Below, in pieces: positions 42,808-52,153 of a stretch of 64,000 nucleotides of DNA (the stretch's first letter is position 1; each line of letters begins with the position of its first letter). The stretch covers positions 33,925 to 97,924 of the forward strand of contig DAOPZL010000004.1 in NCBI GenBank assembly GCA_035353395.1. Direction: 5' to 3'. This stretch comes from UBA1801 sp035353395 (GTDB taxonomy: Bacteria; Acidobacteriota; Holophagae; Holophagales; Holophagaceae). The translations under genes were made by a program, and so were the position numbers. Below the pieces are notes generated by a model. That model did no database searches, had not been told where the DNA came from, and saw nothing but the letters and a program-made list of their open reading frames with translations.

Positions 42808-44545
42808 CGCCCGCCAGCTCCCGCTCTAGGCTCTGGAGGCGCTTCATGCGGGCGAAGATGCCCGGCCGGCCGGCGAGTTCCCCGGCCGCGCCGTACTGGA
42901 CGGGGCGGCCTTCCTCCAGCACCAGGACGCGGTCGCACAGTTCCGCCGCGAAGACCCGATGCGTCGCCATCACGAGGGTGGTCCGCCCCAGATGGGCCTT
43001 GAGGTTGTCCAGGATGCGGCTCTCCGTCTCCGCGTCCACGGCGCTGAGGGCATCATCGAGGAGGAGCAGGCGCGGGCGCCGGAGCAGTGCCCTGGCCAGC
43101 GCGGCGCGCTGGCGCTCCCCCCCGGAGAGCACGACCCCCCGCTCCCCCACCACCGTATCCAGCCCCAGGGGCAGGCGCCGCATCAGGTCGTCCAGGCAGA
43201 CCACCCGGGCGATGTCCCAGAGCTCCTGCTCCGTGGCCTCCGGGCGCCCCATGGCCAGGTTCTCCCGCAGGGAGTCCGAGAACAGGAACGCCTCCTGGGG
43301 CACCCACCCCAGGGCCGCCCAGTGGTCCCGCAGCCGCTCCCGGACCAGGGGCTCCCCGGCCACCCGCACGGTCCCTTCCAGGGGCTCCCGCAGCCCCGCG
43401 AGGAGCTGGAGCAGGACCGTCTTCCCGGAACCGATCCCCCCGACCACGGCGAGGCTCGATCCGGCCGGAACGTCCAGGGAAAGGGGTCCCACCCCCCGGC
43501 CGGACTCGAAGCGGTGGACCACTTCCACGGCCTCCACCGACAAGGGCCCCCCGGGAAGCGTGACCGGCCCCGCCGTCGGCAGAGCCTCCCCCCGGCAGGC
43601 CATCACCTGGTCGATGCGCTCCTGTCCCGCCCGGGCCCGCTGGAAGAGGTTCGCCGCCCAGCCCATGCTCATGACGGGCCAGGCCAGGGCCGCCAGGTAG
43701 CCCGTGAAGGCCGTGAGATCGCCCAGCGTCAAGGCCCCGTCCAGCACCATGCGGCCGCCGAAGACCACCAGGATGACGGCCGCCGCGCCGCCCACCAGGG
43801 CGGACAGGGGCCCGTACGCCCCGAAGATCACCGACTGGCGGAGGTTGAGCCGGGCCTGCTCCCGGCTGAGGGCGAGGAACTGCGCCACCCGCCGCTCCTC
43901 CAGCCCGAAGGCCTGGACCACCTTCTCCCCGCTGATGGTCTCGTGGCTGAAGGTGTTGAGCTGGGAGGTCACGAGCTGGAGCTTCTGCTGGACCGCGTGG
44001 CCGGCCTTCCCGACCGCGTAGAAGCCCCCGGCGAGGAGCAGGAAGGGGATCAGCACCAGCCCGGCGAGACGGGGGCTGGCGTGGATCATGAGCCCCAGGG
44101 TCATGGGCAGGATGCTGGCCACCTGGAGGAAGCTCATGAGCCCGGGCCCCGTGGCCATCCGGACGGCGCCGACGTCGTCCCCGATGCGGCTCATGAGGTC
44201 CCCGATGCGGGCGCGCTCGTGGAACGAGAAGGGGCAGGAGAGGTAGAACGCGAAGAGCTCCTCCCGCTGGCGCGTCTCGATGGTGCGGCTGAGCCCGATC
44301 AGGTTCTGGCGCATGAAGTATCTGCCCAGGCCCGCCACCCCCGTGAAGAGCATCATCCAGAGCAGCTGGGCGCGGCTCGCGCCCCACTGTCCCCGTTCCA
44401 GGGCGTGCACGGCCCGTCCCGACCAGAAGGGCACCCAGGAGGCCGCCAGGCTGCAGACGACCGTCGCCGCCAACCCCCTGGCCAGGACCCTCCGGTGGGG
44501 CGCAAGCAGCTTCCACCACCAGGGCGGGGAAATCGGGACGGGCAC
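42788..44545 (-). CDS. ABC exporter, fused permease-ATPase
   Basis: A 585-residue half-transporter (MsbA/MdlB-like). The membrane domain has about six segments (residues 20-300) with the coupling phrase HERARIGDLMSRIGDD. The ATPase has Walker A VGGIGSGKT, Q-loop WVPQEAFLFSDSLRENL, signature LSGGERQR, Walker B LLLLDDALSAVD and H-loop ATHR. The substrate is unknown; a homodimer is possible as no partner gene adjoins. The GTG at 44545 is chosen because GGAGG lies eight bases upstream; TTG 44647 or ATG 44635 would add a Pro/Arg-rich leader. Its end overlaps the convergent ATPase gene by 20 bases. Confidence 0.9.
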   Translation of the reverse strand: MPVPISPPWWWKLLAPHRRVLARGLAATVVCSLAASWVPFWSGRAVHALERGQWGASRAQLLWMMLFTGVAGLGRYFMRQNLIGLSRTIETRQREELFAFYLSCPFSFHERARIGDLMSRIGDDVGAVRMATGPGLMSFLQVASILPMTLGLMIHASPRLAGLVLIPFLLLAGGFYAVGKAGHAVQQKLQLVTSQLNTFSHETISGEKVVQAFGLEERRVAQFLALSREQARLNLRQSVIFGAYGPLSALVGGAAAVILVVFGGRMVLDGALTLGDLTAFTGYLAALAWPVMSMGWAANLFQRARAGQERIDQVMACRGEALPTAGPVTLPGGPLSVEAVEVVHRFESGRGVGPLSLDVPAGSSLAVVGGIGSGKTVLLQLLAGLREPLEGTVRVAGEPLVRERLRDHWAALGWVPQEAFLFSDSLRENLAMGRPEATEQELWDIARVVCLDDLMRRLPLGLDTVVGERGVVLSGGERQRAALARALLRRPRLLLLDDALSAVDAETESRILDNLKAHLGRTTLVMATHRVFAAELCDRVLVLEEGRPVQYGAAGELAGRPGIFARMKRLQSLERELAGVSLPGR

Positions 44546-44664
44546 GGGGGAAGCCTCCGGCTCCAGCCTAGCAGGCGGGCGGCTTCCCCCGGGCGGACGG
44601 GAACTTTCCCCGCCGGGGCGCCATCCCAGGTGCATCCGGCCGAGCAATGACCGTGCCCGAATGG

Positions 44665-44670
44665 TAGGAT
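44665..44670 (+). promoter_or_regulatory. Possible -10 element (TAGGAT)
   Basis: TAGGAT in ATGGTAGGATTTAAGG, 37 bases upstream of the Bax-inhibitor ATG. The -35 region is weak. Confidence 0.3.
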
Positions 44671-44707
44671 TTAAGGTTCCCCTCCGGGGGATTCATCGAG
44701 GTCGAAC

Positions 44708-45403
44708 ATGAGCTATGACATCGAAGGCCGCTACTTCACGGCGCAAGCGGGTCTTCAGGACAGGATCTCCTTCATCCGCAGCGTCTACCTGTGGCTCATG
44801 GGCGGATTCGCCGTGGCCGGCCTGGCCGCGCTGGCCGCCTACGTGACCACCCCCCTCTGGGTGGCCGCCTTCCGTTCCATGGGCCAGCTCTTCGGCTGGC
44901 TCATCTTCGGCGCGCAGATGGGCGCCATCCTGTTCGCCCAGGCCGTGAGCCGCCGGCGCCCCCTCAACATCCTGGCCTTCGCGCTGTTCACCGGCGTCTC
45001 CGGCTACGTCGCCGGGATGATCTCGACCATCTACGCCACCACGATCGGCCCCGGCGTGGTCCTCGCCGCCGCCGGCATGACCGCGGGCGACTTCCTGGTG
45101 CTGACCGTGGTCTCCTTCGTCAGCAAGAAGGACTTCAGCTTCCTCCGCAACTTCGTGATCATCGGCGTCTCCGTCATGTTCTTCGGCGGCCTCATCGCCG
45201 CCATCTTCAGGCTGGAGGCCTTCAGCCTGGTGATCGCCGCCGTGGCGGTCGTCGCCTGCTCCGCCAAGATCCTCTACGACACCTCCCTCATGCTGCGCAC
45301 CCGGGACTTCAGCGATCCCGCCGGCTTCGCCCTGAACCTCTTCGTCAGCCTCTACAACATCTTCATCTCCCTGCTCCGCCTCCTCGGCGGGCGCCGCGAC
45401 TAG
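44708..45403 (+). CDS. Bax inhibitor-1 family membrane protein
   Basis: A 231-residue protein with seven hydrophobic segments and the family C-terminus SAKILYDTSLMLR, where the acidic pair follows the sixth helix (UPF0005/YccA-YbhL type). These proteins may act as pH-sensitive calcium leak channels. Length and pattern are normal. It is followed 22 bases later by a parvulin gene. Confidence 0.92.
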   Translation: MSYDIEGRYFTAQAGLQDRISFIRSVYLWLMGGFAVAGLAALAAYVTTPLWVAAFRSMGQLFGWLIFGAQMGAILFAQAVSRRRPLNILAFALFTGVSGYVAGMISTIYATTIGPGVVLAAAGMTAGDFLVLTVVSFVSKKDFSFLRNFVIIGVSVMFFGGLIAAIFRLEAFSLVIAAVAVVACSAKILYDTSLMLRTRDFSDPAGFALNLFVSLYNIFISLLRLLGGRRD

Positions 45404-45425
45404 TCGCCTCTACTACAGGATCCTC

Positions 45426-46436
45426 ATGCTACGCAATCTCGTCCTCCTGCCCCTGGTCAGCCTCACCCTCGCGGCCCAGACGCCGCCTCCCCCGGCCGCG
45501 GCGCCGAAGCCGGCCGCCAAGGCCAAGGCCAAGCCCGCCGCCAAGCCGGCGGCGCCGAAGGACGTGGTCCTCGCGCGGATCAACGGCAGGCCCGTCATGG
45601 AATCCGAGTTCATGATGTTCCTGGAGCTGGCCTACAACTCGCAGCAGCGCATGCAGATGGCCATGACGGAAGGCGCCCTCCAGCAGGTGCAGGAGCAGTA
45701 CATCCAGACCCGGCTCTTCGAGGCCAAGGCCCGCAAGATGGGGCTGGACAAGGGACCCGAGTTCTCCAAGAAGCGGGCCATGATGGAGACGGACCTCCTG
45801 GTCCGCGCCCTCTTCGAGAAGGTGGGAGACAAGCTCCAGGAGAAGCTGAAGGTCTCGGATGACGACGTCAAGGCCTACTACGACAAGCACCTGGACCAGT
45901 TCAAGACCCAGGAGACCTTCACGGCCCGGCACATCCTGCTGAGCAACAAGGAAAGCCAGGCTCCGGACGCCAAGGAGCTCACCGAGGAGGCCCTCAAGGC
46001 CAAGGTGGCCAAGGCCCAGGAGGCCCTCAAGGGCGGAAAGAAGTTCGAGGACGTGGTCAAGGAGCTTTCCGACGACCCCGGCAGCAAGGAGTCCGGCGGC
46101 CTCTACGAGGACATCTCCTTCGGCTCCTTCGCGCCCGAGTTCGAGGCCGCCGTCCGCAAGCAGAAGGTCGGCGAAGTCGGCGAACCCGTGAAGACCTTCT
46201 TCGGCTACCACCTCATCAAGGTCGAAAAGATCACCCCCAGCGAGCAGCAGACCTTCGAGGCCTCCAAGGACAAGGCCCAGCAGCTGGCCAGCCAGGCCCG
46301 CCAGGAAGAGGTGATGAACGACTACGTGGCCTCCCTCAAGAAGGAGATCCCCTTCGTGCTCGGTTCCGGGACCCCCCAGAAACCAGGCGCGGCGAAGGCC
46401 AAGCAGCCCGCGCCCGCCCCCGCCGGGAGCAACTAG
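45426..46436 (+). CDS. Exported parvulin-type peptidyl-prolyl isomerase
   Basis: A 336-residue periplasmic chaperone. A signal peptide (MLRNLVLLPLVSLTLAAQ) precedes a Pro/Ala/Lys-rich linker. A helical SurA-N-like region is followed by one parvulin domain (about 160-270) with FTARHILLSNK, LSDDPGSKESGGLYEDISFGSFAPEFE and TFFGYHLIKVEK. It probably assists folding of outer-membrane proteins. The C-terminus is again Pro/Ala/Lys-rich. Zero bases separate its stop from the next, paralogous gene. Confidence 0.92.
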   Translation: MLRNLVLLPLVSLTLAAQTPPPPAAAPKPAAKAKAKPAAKPAAPKDVVLARINGRPVMESEFMMFLELAYNSQQRMQMAMTEGALQQVQEQYIQTRLFEAKARKMGLDKGPEFSKKRAMMETDLLVRALFEKVGDKLQEKLKVSDDDVKAYYDKHLDQFKTQETFTARHILLSNKESQAPDAKELTEEALKAKVAKAQEALKGGKKFEDVVKELSDDPGSKESGGLYEDISFGSFAPEFEAAVRKQKVGEVGEPVKTFFGYHLIKVEKITPSEQQTFEASKDKAQQLASQARQEEVMNDYVASLKKEIPFVLGSGTPQKPGAAKAKQPAPAPAGSN

Positions 46437-47414
46437 ATGCTCAGAGCCTGCCTGCTGGTGACCCTGCCCGCCGTGGTCGTCTGCGCGACCGAAGTCCGCG
46501 AAGAGATCCTGGTGGTGGTCAACAACCACATCCTCACGCGCCGGGTCTTCCAGCAGGAGGTCGAGCAGGCAGGCGCCGCCCTCTACCGGAACTACTCGGG
46601 CGCGGAGCTGGACGCCCGGCTGCGGGACGCCCGGGAGCAGGTGCTCCAGCACCTCGTCGACGCCTTCCTGCTCGACGACAGGGCCGTCGACCTGGGCATC
46701 CAGGTCACCGACGAGCACCTCGCCCAGATGGTCGAAGCCGTCAAGAAGGAAAACCAGATCCAATCCGATGCCGACTTCGACCAGGCGCTCCGCACGAACC
46801 TCGGCATCGGGCTCAAGGAATACCTGGACCGCGGCAGGCGGCAGATCGCCCAGCAGGAGGTCCTCCGCCAGGAGGTCTACTCCCGGGTGGCCATCGAGGA
46901 CCAGGAGCTCCGGGCCTTCTACGAGGACCACAAGGACGAATACCGGCAGCCGAGCCGCTTCCGCATCCGCGAGCTGGTCCTGTCCAAGGGGGCCACGCCC
47001 GAGGAGCAGCAGGCCACCAAGGCCACCCTCGACACCGTCCAGGCGGCGCTCAAGTCCGGCAAGCCCTTCGTGGACCTGGTGAAGGAATACTCCCAGAGCC
47101 CCACCCGCGACATGGGTGGAGACCTCGGCTGGATGACCAAGGGCCTGCTGGTCGGCCCCGTCGAGGCGGCGGCCCTGGCCCTCAGGATCGACCAGGTGTC
47201 CGCGCCCCTCGAGACGGACAAGGACATCTACCTGGTCCAGCTCGTCGCTTCCGACCAGGATTCGGTCAGGCCCTACGAGGAAGTGAAGGGGCAGATCCTG
47301 GACAAGGTGCGGGAGCCCAAGGCCCAGAACGCGCTCGACAACTTCCTGAACAAGCTCCGGGTCCGGGCGAACATCCGCTACATGGTTCCGAAGGACCAGA
47401 TCCTGAAGGGTTGA
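46437..47414 (+). CDS. Exported SurA-like peptidyl-prolyl isomerase
   Basis: A 325-residue paralogue of the preceding gene with signal peptide (ends VVVCA). The SurA-type N-terminal segment IEILVVVNNHILTRRVF-like (EILVVVNNHILTRRVFQQEV) is clear. A parvulin domain follows (RIRELVLSKGATPEE, YSQSPTRDMGGDLGWMTKGLLVG). Its ATG directly abuts the previous stop. Two adjacent periplasmic isomerases suggest a dedicated folding unit. Confidence 0.92.
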   Translation: MLRACLLVTLPAVVVCATEVREEILVVVNNHILTRRVFQQEVEQAGAALYRNYSGAELDARLRDAREQVLQHLVDAFLLDDRAVDLGIQVTDEHLAQMVEAVKKENQIQSDADFDQALRTNLGIGLKEYLDRGRRQIAQQEVLRQEVYSRVAIEDQELRAFYEDHKDEYRQPSRFRIRELVLSKGATPEEQQATKATLDTVQAALKSGKPFVDLVKEYSQSPTRDMGGDLGWMTKGLLVGPVEAAALALRIDQVSAPLETDKDIYLVQLVASDQDSVRPYEEVKGQILDKVREPKAQNALDNFLNKLRVRANIRYMVPKDQILKG

Positions 47415-47737
47415 ACTTGCGACTTGACCTCTTCCTGAAGAAGACCCACCTGCTCAAGCGCCGGGAGATGGCGCGGGAGCTGTGCGACGAGGGCGTGGTG
47501 CGCGTGAACGGCATTCCGCGGAAGGCCAGCTTCGACCTGAAGGTGGGGGACGAGCTGGTCTTCCCCATCTACAACCGGGTCCTCCGCGTGCGCGTGCTGG
47601 ACATCCCCCTCGGCACCGTGCCCAAGGCCAGCCAGTGGTCCATGGTGGAGATCCTGGAGGAGAAGCGCCTTCCCGTGGACCTCGGCCCGGGCGAGGATCC
47701 CACGATCCCCAGGCCCAAGACCCCCACGGAGCACTGA
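47411..47737 (+). CDS. S4-domain RNA-binding protein (Hsp15-like)
   Basis: A 108-residue protein starting with an S4 domain: RLDLFLKKTHLLKRREMARELCDEGVVRVNG. It resembles Hsp15/HslR, which binds stalled 50S subunits. The start is TTG overlapping the previous stop (TTGA). A second in-frame TTG at 47417 is possible. Confidence 0.88.
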   Translation: MNLRLDLFLKKTHLLKRREMARELCDEGVVRVNGIPRKASFDLKVGDELVFPIYNRVLRVRVLDIPLGTVPKASQWSMVEILEEKRLPVDLGPGEDPTIPRPKTPTEH

Positions 47738-47738
47738 C

Positions 47739-48713
47739 ATGCCGGACCAGCCCCTGATCAGCGACCTCAAGACCGGAGACACCTTCCTCGGCTACTTCCT
47801 GGCCACGGACGCCGCCTACAAGACCACCCGGAACGGCAGCGAGTACCTGGAGCTGAAGCTGATGGACGCCAGCGGGGAGCTCAAGGCCTTCCTCTGGGAT
47901 CTCAAGGCCGTGGAAGGGGAATACTCGGACATCGCCCCGGACGTCTTCGTGAAGGTGAAGGGCCGGGTGGAGGAATTCCAGGGCCGGAGGCAGGTCCGGG
48001 TCGACAAGGTCCGGTTCGCCCCCGACGCCGAGGTGGGGGACTTCTCCCACTTCTTCCCCACCTCCAGGCGCCCCGTGGAAGGCATGCTCCAGGAACTGGA
48101 CGGACTCGTCCAGGGCATCCGGGATCCCTGGATCCGCAAGCTCCTCGAGGCCATGCTCGTCCTGGACGCCGACCGCCGCGCCGGGCTCGCCAAGGCCCCG
48201 GCCGCCAAGAGCCTGCACCACGTCTACCTGGGAGGCCTGCTCGAGCACACCCTCTCGGTCGCCGGCATGGCCCAGCGCGCCTGCGAGCACTACCGCGACC
48301 TGAACCGCGACCTCGTCCTGGCGGGCGTGCTGCTCCACGACCTGGGCAAGACCGCCGAACTCAGCTACCAGCGCAGCTTCGGCTACACGGACGCCGGGAA
48401 CCTGCTGGGCCACATCACCCTGGAGGCCCAGTGGGTCGCCAAGGCCATCGAGGCGCTGCCCGGATTCCCGGAGGAGCTGCGGCTGCAGATCCTGCACATC
48501 GTTCTTGCCCATCACGGCAAGCTGGAGTTCGGCTCGCCGGTGCTCCCGAAGACGCCGGAAGCCCTCCTCGTCCACTACCTCGACGACCTGGACGGGAAGC
48601 TCGAGGGCATGTTCCGCCTGATGGCCGAGGAGAGCGGCCAAGGGAACTGGAGCGCCTGGTCCCGGGCCCTGGACCGTCCCGTCTACAAGACCCGCTGGCC
48701 AAGCAGCCTTTGA
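47739..48713 (+). CDS. HD-domain 3'-5' exoribonuclease, YhaM-like
   Basis: A 324-residue protein. An N-terminal OB-fold (residues 5-110: TGDTFLGYFLATDAAYKTT, GRVEEFQGRRQVRVDKV) precedes an HD domain with HHVYLGGLLEHTLSV, LLHDLGKTAEL and VLAHHGKLEFGSP, which hold the metal ligands. This is the architecture of YhaM/CBF1 nucleases acting in RNA turnover or DNA repair. It begins one base after the S4 gene. Confidence 0.9.
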   Translation: MPDQPLISDLKTGDTFLGYFLATDAAYKTTRNGSEYLELKLMDASGELKAFLWDLKAVEGEYSDIAPDVFVKVKGRVEEFQGRRQVRVDKVRFAPDAEVGDFSHFFPTSRRPVEGMLQELDGLVQGIRDPWIRKLLEAMLVLDADRRAGLAKAPAAKSLHHVYLGGLLEHTLSVAGMAQRACEHYRDLNRDLVLAGVLLHDLGKTAELSYQRSFGYTDAGNLLGHITLEAQWVAKAIEALPGFPEELRLQILHIVLAHHGKLEFGSPVLPKTPEALLVHYLDDLDGKLEGMFRLMAEESGQGNWSAWSRALDRPVYKTRWPSSL

Positions 48714-48853
48714 TGACCCCGGAATCGCCGAGTCCATCCCATTGGCGGACCCGGAAAAACACGGCGGCCTGCGACGAATTCGAGTCTTTCCCCTAGACAG
48801 GTGGAAGGAATTGCCCGATATTCCCGGCACGTCTAACCCAAGGCCTCCGGATG

Positions 48854-48881
48854 TCGCCTGGAAAGTAGCTTTTTCAGGCGA
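48854..48881. other. Hairpin upstream of the 48919 gene
   Basis: TCGCCTG-GAAAG and CTTT-TTCAGGCGA pair over about 12 bp with one irregularity around loop TAG. It lies 37 bases before the start codon in a 205-base spacer, so it could be a leader structure or a weak terminator. Confidence 0.4.
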
Positions 48882-48918
48882 AAATGGGCAAAATTTACTT
48901 GATCCCTGGGGTGTTGTG

Positions 48919-49413
48919 ATGAAGTTGTCCAGGAAAGCCAAGCGATACGACGAAAGTGTCCTGCCCGGGGACTTCCAGGGATTCGAGCCGTTCCAGGACG
49001 GGGATCCCGGCCACGAAGGCCTCGCCTACGGCGCCCTCCGGCGCCGCGGCATGGAGGTCGAGGTGGAGCACCTGGCGGTGGAGCACCTGGCCCAGAAGCG
49101 GCAGAGTTTCGCCAAGCTCAAGTCCAAGGCCGAGAGCCTGACCCGGCAGGTCACCTACCTGAACGAGCACCTGGAGATCGTGGACCACGACCGCCGGGGG
49201 ATGTACATCCAGCTGCGCAGCCTCCCCCCCTACAAGGACGACAACCAGATCCAGTTCAACGAGATCAGCATCGGCCGCGACAAGGTGGTGGTGAAGCGGA
49301 TCGCCTTCTTCCGCAAGGACGAGGTCAAGCAGCAGGTGGCCCTCAACATGACCGAGGCCAACCTGAAGCGGCTGCTCTGCGATATCCGCGAAGTCTTCGG
49401 CTCCAGCAACTGA
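48919..49413 (+). CDS. Conserved protein of unknown function
   Basis: A 164-residue basic soluble protein. A central helix (AQKRQSFAKLKSKAESLTRQ) looks like a coiled coil. The second half is strand-rich with VDHDRRGMYIQLRSLPPYKDDNQ and ends in a helix with LKRLLCDIREVF. No family recognised and no signal peptide. The ATG at 48919 is the first plausible start; the open frame continues upstream through probably non-coding sequence. Confidence 0.6.
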   Translation: MKLSRKAKRYDESVLPGDFQGFEPFQDGDPGHEGLAYGALRRRGMEVEVEHLAVEHLAQKRQSFAKLKSKAESLTRQVTYLNEHLEIVDHDRRGMYIQLRSLPPYKDDNQIQFNEISIGRDKVVVKRIAFFRKDEVKQQVALNMTEANLKRLLCDIREVFGSSN

Positions 49414-49560
49414 AGCCCGGGAGGCGTCGCCCCGAGACCCCAGGAAAGCGGATCCGCAGGGGTTCCGGCCGCGGAATCCAGGTATCCTTGGACCACCGCA
49501 GTAGCGCCAGCCGCAGGATCGACCCCCATCCGGGAACGGATGGACCCACAGGGGCTTGGA

Positions 49561-50358
49561 TTGAAACGCATCATCCTGTTCCGCTTCCACGACCAGTACG
49601 ACGTCTGCATCAACCGCATCGAGTACCTCCGCAGGTTCAACCCCTCCAGCCCGGTCTTCGGCCTCTACGGCGGAAGTGCCTCGGCCTTCGAGGAGGCCGG
49701 GCGGGCGCTCTCCGGCCACCTGGACGGAATCTGGCGGATCCCCGTGGAGGCCCCCAAGTGGAAGTGGCGGCACGGGGACATCTCCCTCGCACTCTGGTAC
49801 CGGGAGGTGGGCAGGCACATCCCCTTCGACATGCTCCACCTCGCGGAATGGGACCTGCTGCTGCTCGGGAACCTGGAGGACATCTACGGGCGGGCCGGCA
49901 CGGAAGGCGTGGCCCTGGTCGGCCTGACCCCCCTGGCCCGCATCCAGCACAAGTGGCACTGGACCACCAAGGAGCCCCTGGCCGCCGAGTGGAGGCAGCT
50001 CCAGGCCCACGTCGAGCGGCGCTATGGCTGGAAGGGGCCCTACCTGGCCTGCCAGGGCCCCGGCAACGCCTTCTCCCGGGAGTTCCTGGAACGCTACGCC
50101 CAGGAGGAGCTGCCCGAACTGGTGCACGAGGAGCTGCGGATCCCCCTCTACGCGCAGGCCTGGGGCTTCAAGGTGGACCCCCTGCCCCGCATCTACCGGG
50201 AGATCCAGGATCCGGCCGAGATGACGTTCTTCAACTGCGAAAGGCGGCTCATCAAGGAGCAGGTCATCCGGCGGCAGCTCGCCACGCCCATGGGCCGGCG
50301 CGTCTTCCACCCCTACCGGGAGGTCTTCCAGGCGGTGCCGCCGTGGTGGCGCTTCTGA
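49561..50358 (+). CDS. Conserved protein, glycosyltransferase-like, function unknown
   Basis: A 265-residue protein. The N-terminus KRIILFRFHDQYDVCINRIEYL-like segment (FHDQYDVCINRIEYLRRFNP, GLYGG) resembles uncharacterised bacterial proteins with a Rossmann-like start and a nucleotide-sugar-transferase look. LHLAEWDLLLLGNLEDIYG could be the acidic centre. Trp and Arg are frequent. The TTG at 49561 gives the expected start; ATG 49540 adds seven residues. It converges on pgpA with 12 bases between. The enzymatic role is a guess. Confidence 0.6.
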   Translation: MKRIILFRFHDQYDVCINRIEYLRRFNPSSPVFGLYGGSASAFEEAGRALSGHLDGIWRIPVEAPKWKWRHGDISLALWYREVGRHIPFDMLHLAEWDLLLLGNLEDIYGRAGTEGVALVGLTPLARIQHKWHWTTKEPLAAEWRQLQAHVERRYGWKGPYLACQGPGNAFSREFLERYAQEELPELVHEELRIPLYAQAWGFKVDPLPRIYREIQDPAEMTFFNCERRLIKEQVIRRQLATPMGRRVFHPYREVFQAVPPWWRF

Positions 50359-50370
50359 GGCAGGGAGGGG

Positions 50371-50913
50371 CTACCGGATGATCCAAGGGAGGGCCGCGAC
50401 GACGAGGGGAAGGCCGTAGAGGCCGGCAACCAGGTCGTCCGCGACGATGCCCTGGCCGCCCGGCAGCTCCTGGATCTGGTAGACGGGCCACGGCTTCCAG
50501 ATGTCCAGGACCCGGAACACCAGGAAGGGCACGGCCAGCGCGGCGGCCCAGCGCCATCCTCCGGCCGCCAGGAGCCCGTGGACCTCCCAGCGGAGGGGCC
50601 AGAGGGTCACCCACATCCCCACCCACTCGTCGATCACGATGTAGCCCGGGTCCTCCCTCCCCGTCTCCCGGACCACGAGGTCGGAAGCCCGCACGGCCAG
50701 CCAGGCCATCAGTCCCAGGGCCAGGAGGAACACGACCTCCAGGGCGGCCCGGCCCGGCCCCCCGGCGGGTCCGTGCCAGGTCGCCGCGCAGGCGAAGAGG
50801 CACCAGGCGGCCAGCCCCGCCAGGCTCCCCCAGGTCCCGGGCGCCGGCCGGAGCCTGCCCGAGCCGAGCCCCGTCGCCACCCACCAGGCCCATCGTGGTG
50901 CCTTCCTAGACAT
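50371..50913 (-). CDS. pgpA: Phosphatidylglycerophosphatase A
   Basis: A 180-residue membrane enzyme that dephosphorylates phosphatidylglycerophosphate. Signature blocks: LGSGRLRPAPGTWGSL, IVIDEWVGMWVTL, FRVLDIWKPWP and GQGIVADDLVAGL. Four hydrophobic segments. Its ATG overlaps the end of the permease gene by eight bases. Confidence 0.96.
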   Translation of the reverse strand: MSRKAPRWAWWVATGLGSGRLRPAPGTWGSLAGLAAWCLFACAATWHGPAGGPGRAALEVVFLLALGLMAWLAVRASDLVVRETGREDPGYIVIDEWVGMWVTLWPLRWEVHGLLAAGGWRWAAALAVPFLVFRVLDIWKPWPVYQIQELPGGQGIVADDLVAGLYGLPLVVAALPWIIR

Positions 50914-52153
50914 GTCTCAGCGCCTCCGTGATGCGGATCCGGGCGGCCTTCAGGCCGGGGAAGAACGCGGATGCCTGGATCACCGCCTGGAGCCCCAGGA
51001 AGGTGCCCAGGTAGACCAGGGGGACCAGGTGGATGTGGAGCTCGTAGCCGTGGCTGGAACCCGGCGGGGCGGGCATCTGGAGGTGCAGGGCGTTCAGGGC
51101 GGCCCGCAGGACCAGCGTGATTCCCAGCCCGGCCAGGCTCCCCGCGATCCCCAGCAGGGCGCCTTCCCACTGGAGGAGGGCCATCAGGCTCCCGGGCCGC
51201 ATGCCCACCGCCCGGAGCGTGCCCAGCTCCCGCAGCCGCTCCATCACGCTCATGAGGAGGGTGTTGGCCGTGGCCAGCAGCACCACCAGGGCGAGCACCA
51301 GCCCCATGAACCCGAAGATGGCGTAGTAGAGGAGCTTCACCTGCCGGTAGAAGCTCGCCAGCTCGAACCAGGGACGGGCCTCGGCCCCGTTCCCCGCCAG
51401 CGCCGCCAGCCGCGGGCACTCGCGCGCCGCGTCCTGGGGGCGCCGCAGCACCACGGAGAGCCGGGACCGCGCGGGCCCGGCGTTCATCAGGGTGCTGCCC
51501 GTGTCCAGGCTCACGCAGAGGCTCCGGTCGTTGAGTTCCTTGACGCCGAGGTCCTCCAGGCCGATGACTTCCACGTCCACCGCGTTGAGAGCGCCGTCGG
51601 CGGTGGTGGACATCAGGGTCAGGCTGTCCCCGACCGCCAGGCCCAGGCTCCGGGCCAGGCCGGTGCCCACCACCACCTCGCGGGCCCCGGGATCCGCACT
51701 GAGCCACCGGGAGCCCGCCCCGCCGGGGGCCTTGGCGCCATCCGCCAGGCGGTCGGACATGGCCATGAAGCGCGGCTCGCGGGCCGGGTCCACGGCGGTG
51801 CCCAGGAAGGCGACGCTCCGGGCGCCGCTGGAGGCGAGCCCCATGAACTCGATCCGCGGGAGCACCTCCGCCACGGCCGGGTCCCGGCGCAGGCGCCCGG
51901 CCAGGGCCTCGCCGTCCGGCAGGGCGTGCTCCAGGCTCCGGCCCTCGTCCCCGTCCAGTCCTCCGCGGGGCAGGATCTGGACGTGGCCGAGCCCCCCCTG
52001 GATGGCCGCGTCCGCCAAGCCCTGGAAGGTCTGGGTCATGAAGCCGCCGGCGAGGGCCAGGGCCACGAACCCCGCCACCAGCACGAGGAGGGTGAGGAGG
52101 GTCCGGCGCTTCTGGCGCAGGACGTTGCGGAGGGCGAGGCGGGGCAGGATCAC
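50906..52153 (-). CDS. ABC transporter permease, FtsX/LolCE type
   Basis: A 415-residue protein with one N-terminal membrane segment, a periplasmic domain of about 240 residues (MacB-PCD-like) and three C-terminal segments with the FtsX signature MERLRELGTLRAVGMRPGSL. It works with the LolD-type ATPase encoded by the preceding gene, either in lipoprotein release or in MacB-like export. The start is GTG overlapping the ATPase stop (GTGA) with GGAGG eight bases upstream. Confidence 0.9.
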   Translation of the reverse strand: MILPRLALRNVLRQKRRTLLTLLVLVAGFVALALAGGFMTQTFQGLADAAIQGGLGHVQILPRGGLDGDEGRSLEHALPDGEALAGRLRRDPAVAEVLPRIEFMGLASSGARSVAFLGTAVDPAREPRFMAMSDRLADGAKAPGGAGSRWLSADPGAREVVVGTGLARSLGLAVGDSLTLMSTTADGALNAVDVEVIGLEDLGVKELNDRSLCVSLDTGSTLMNAGPARSRLSVVLRRPQDAARECPRLAALAGNGAEARPWFELASFYRQVKLLYYAIFGFMGLVLALVVLLATANTLLMSVMERLRELGTLRAVGMRPGSLMALLQWEGALLGIAGSLAGLGITLVLRAALNALHLQMPAPPGSSHGYELHIHLVPLVYLGTFLGLQAVIQASAFFPGLKAARIRITEALRHV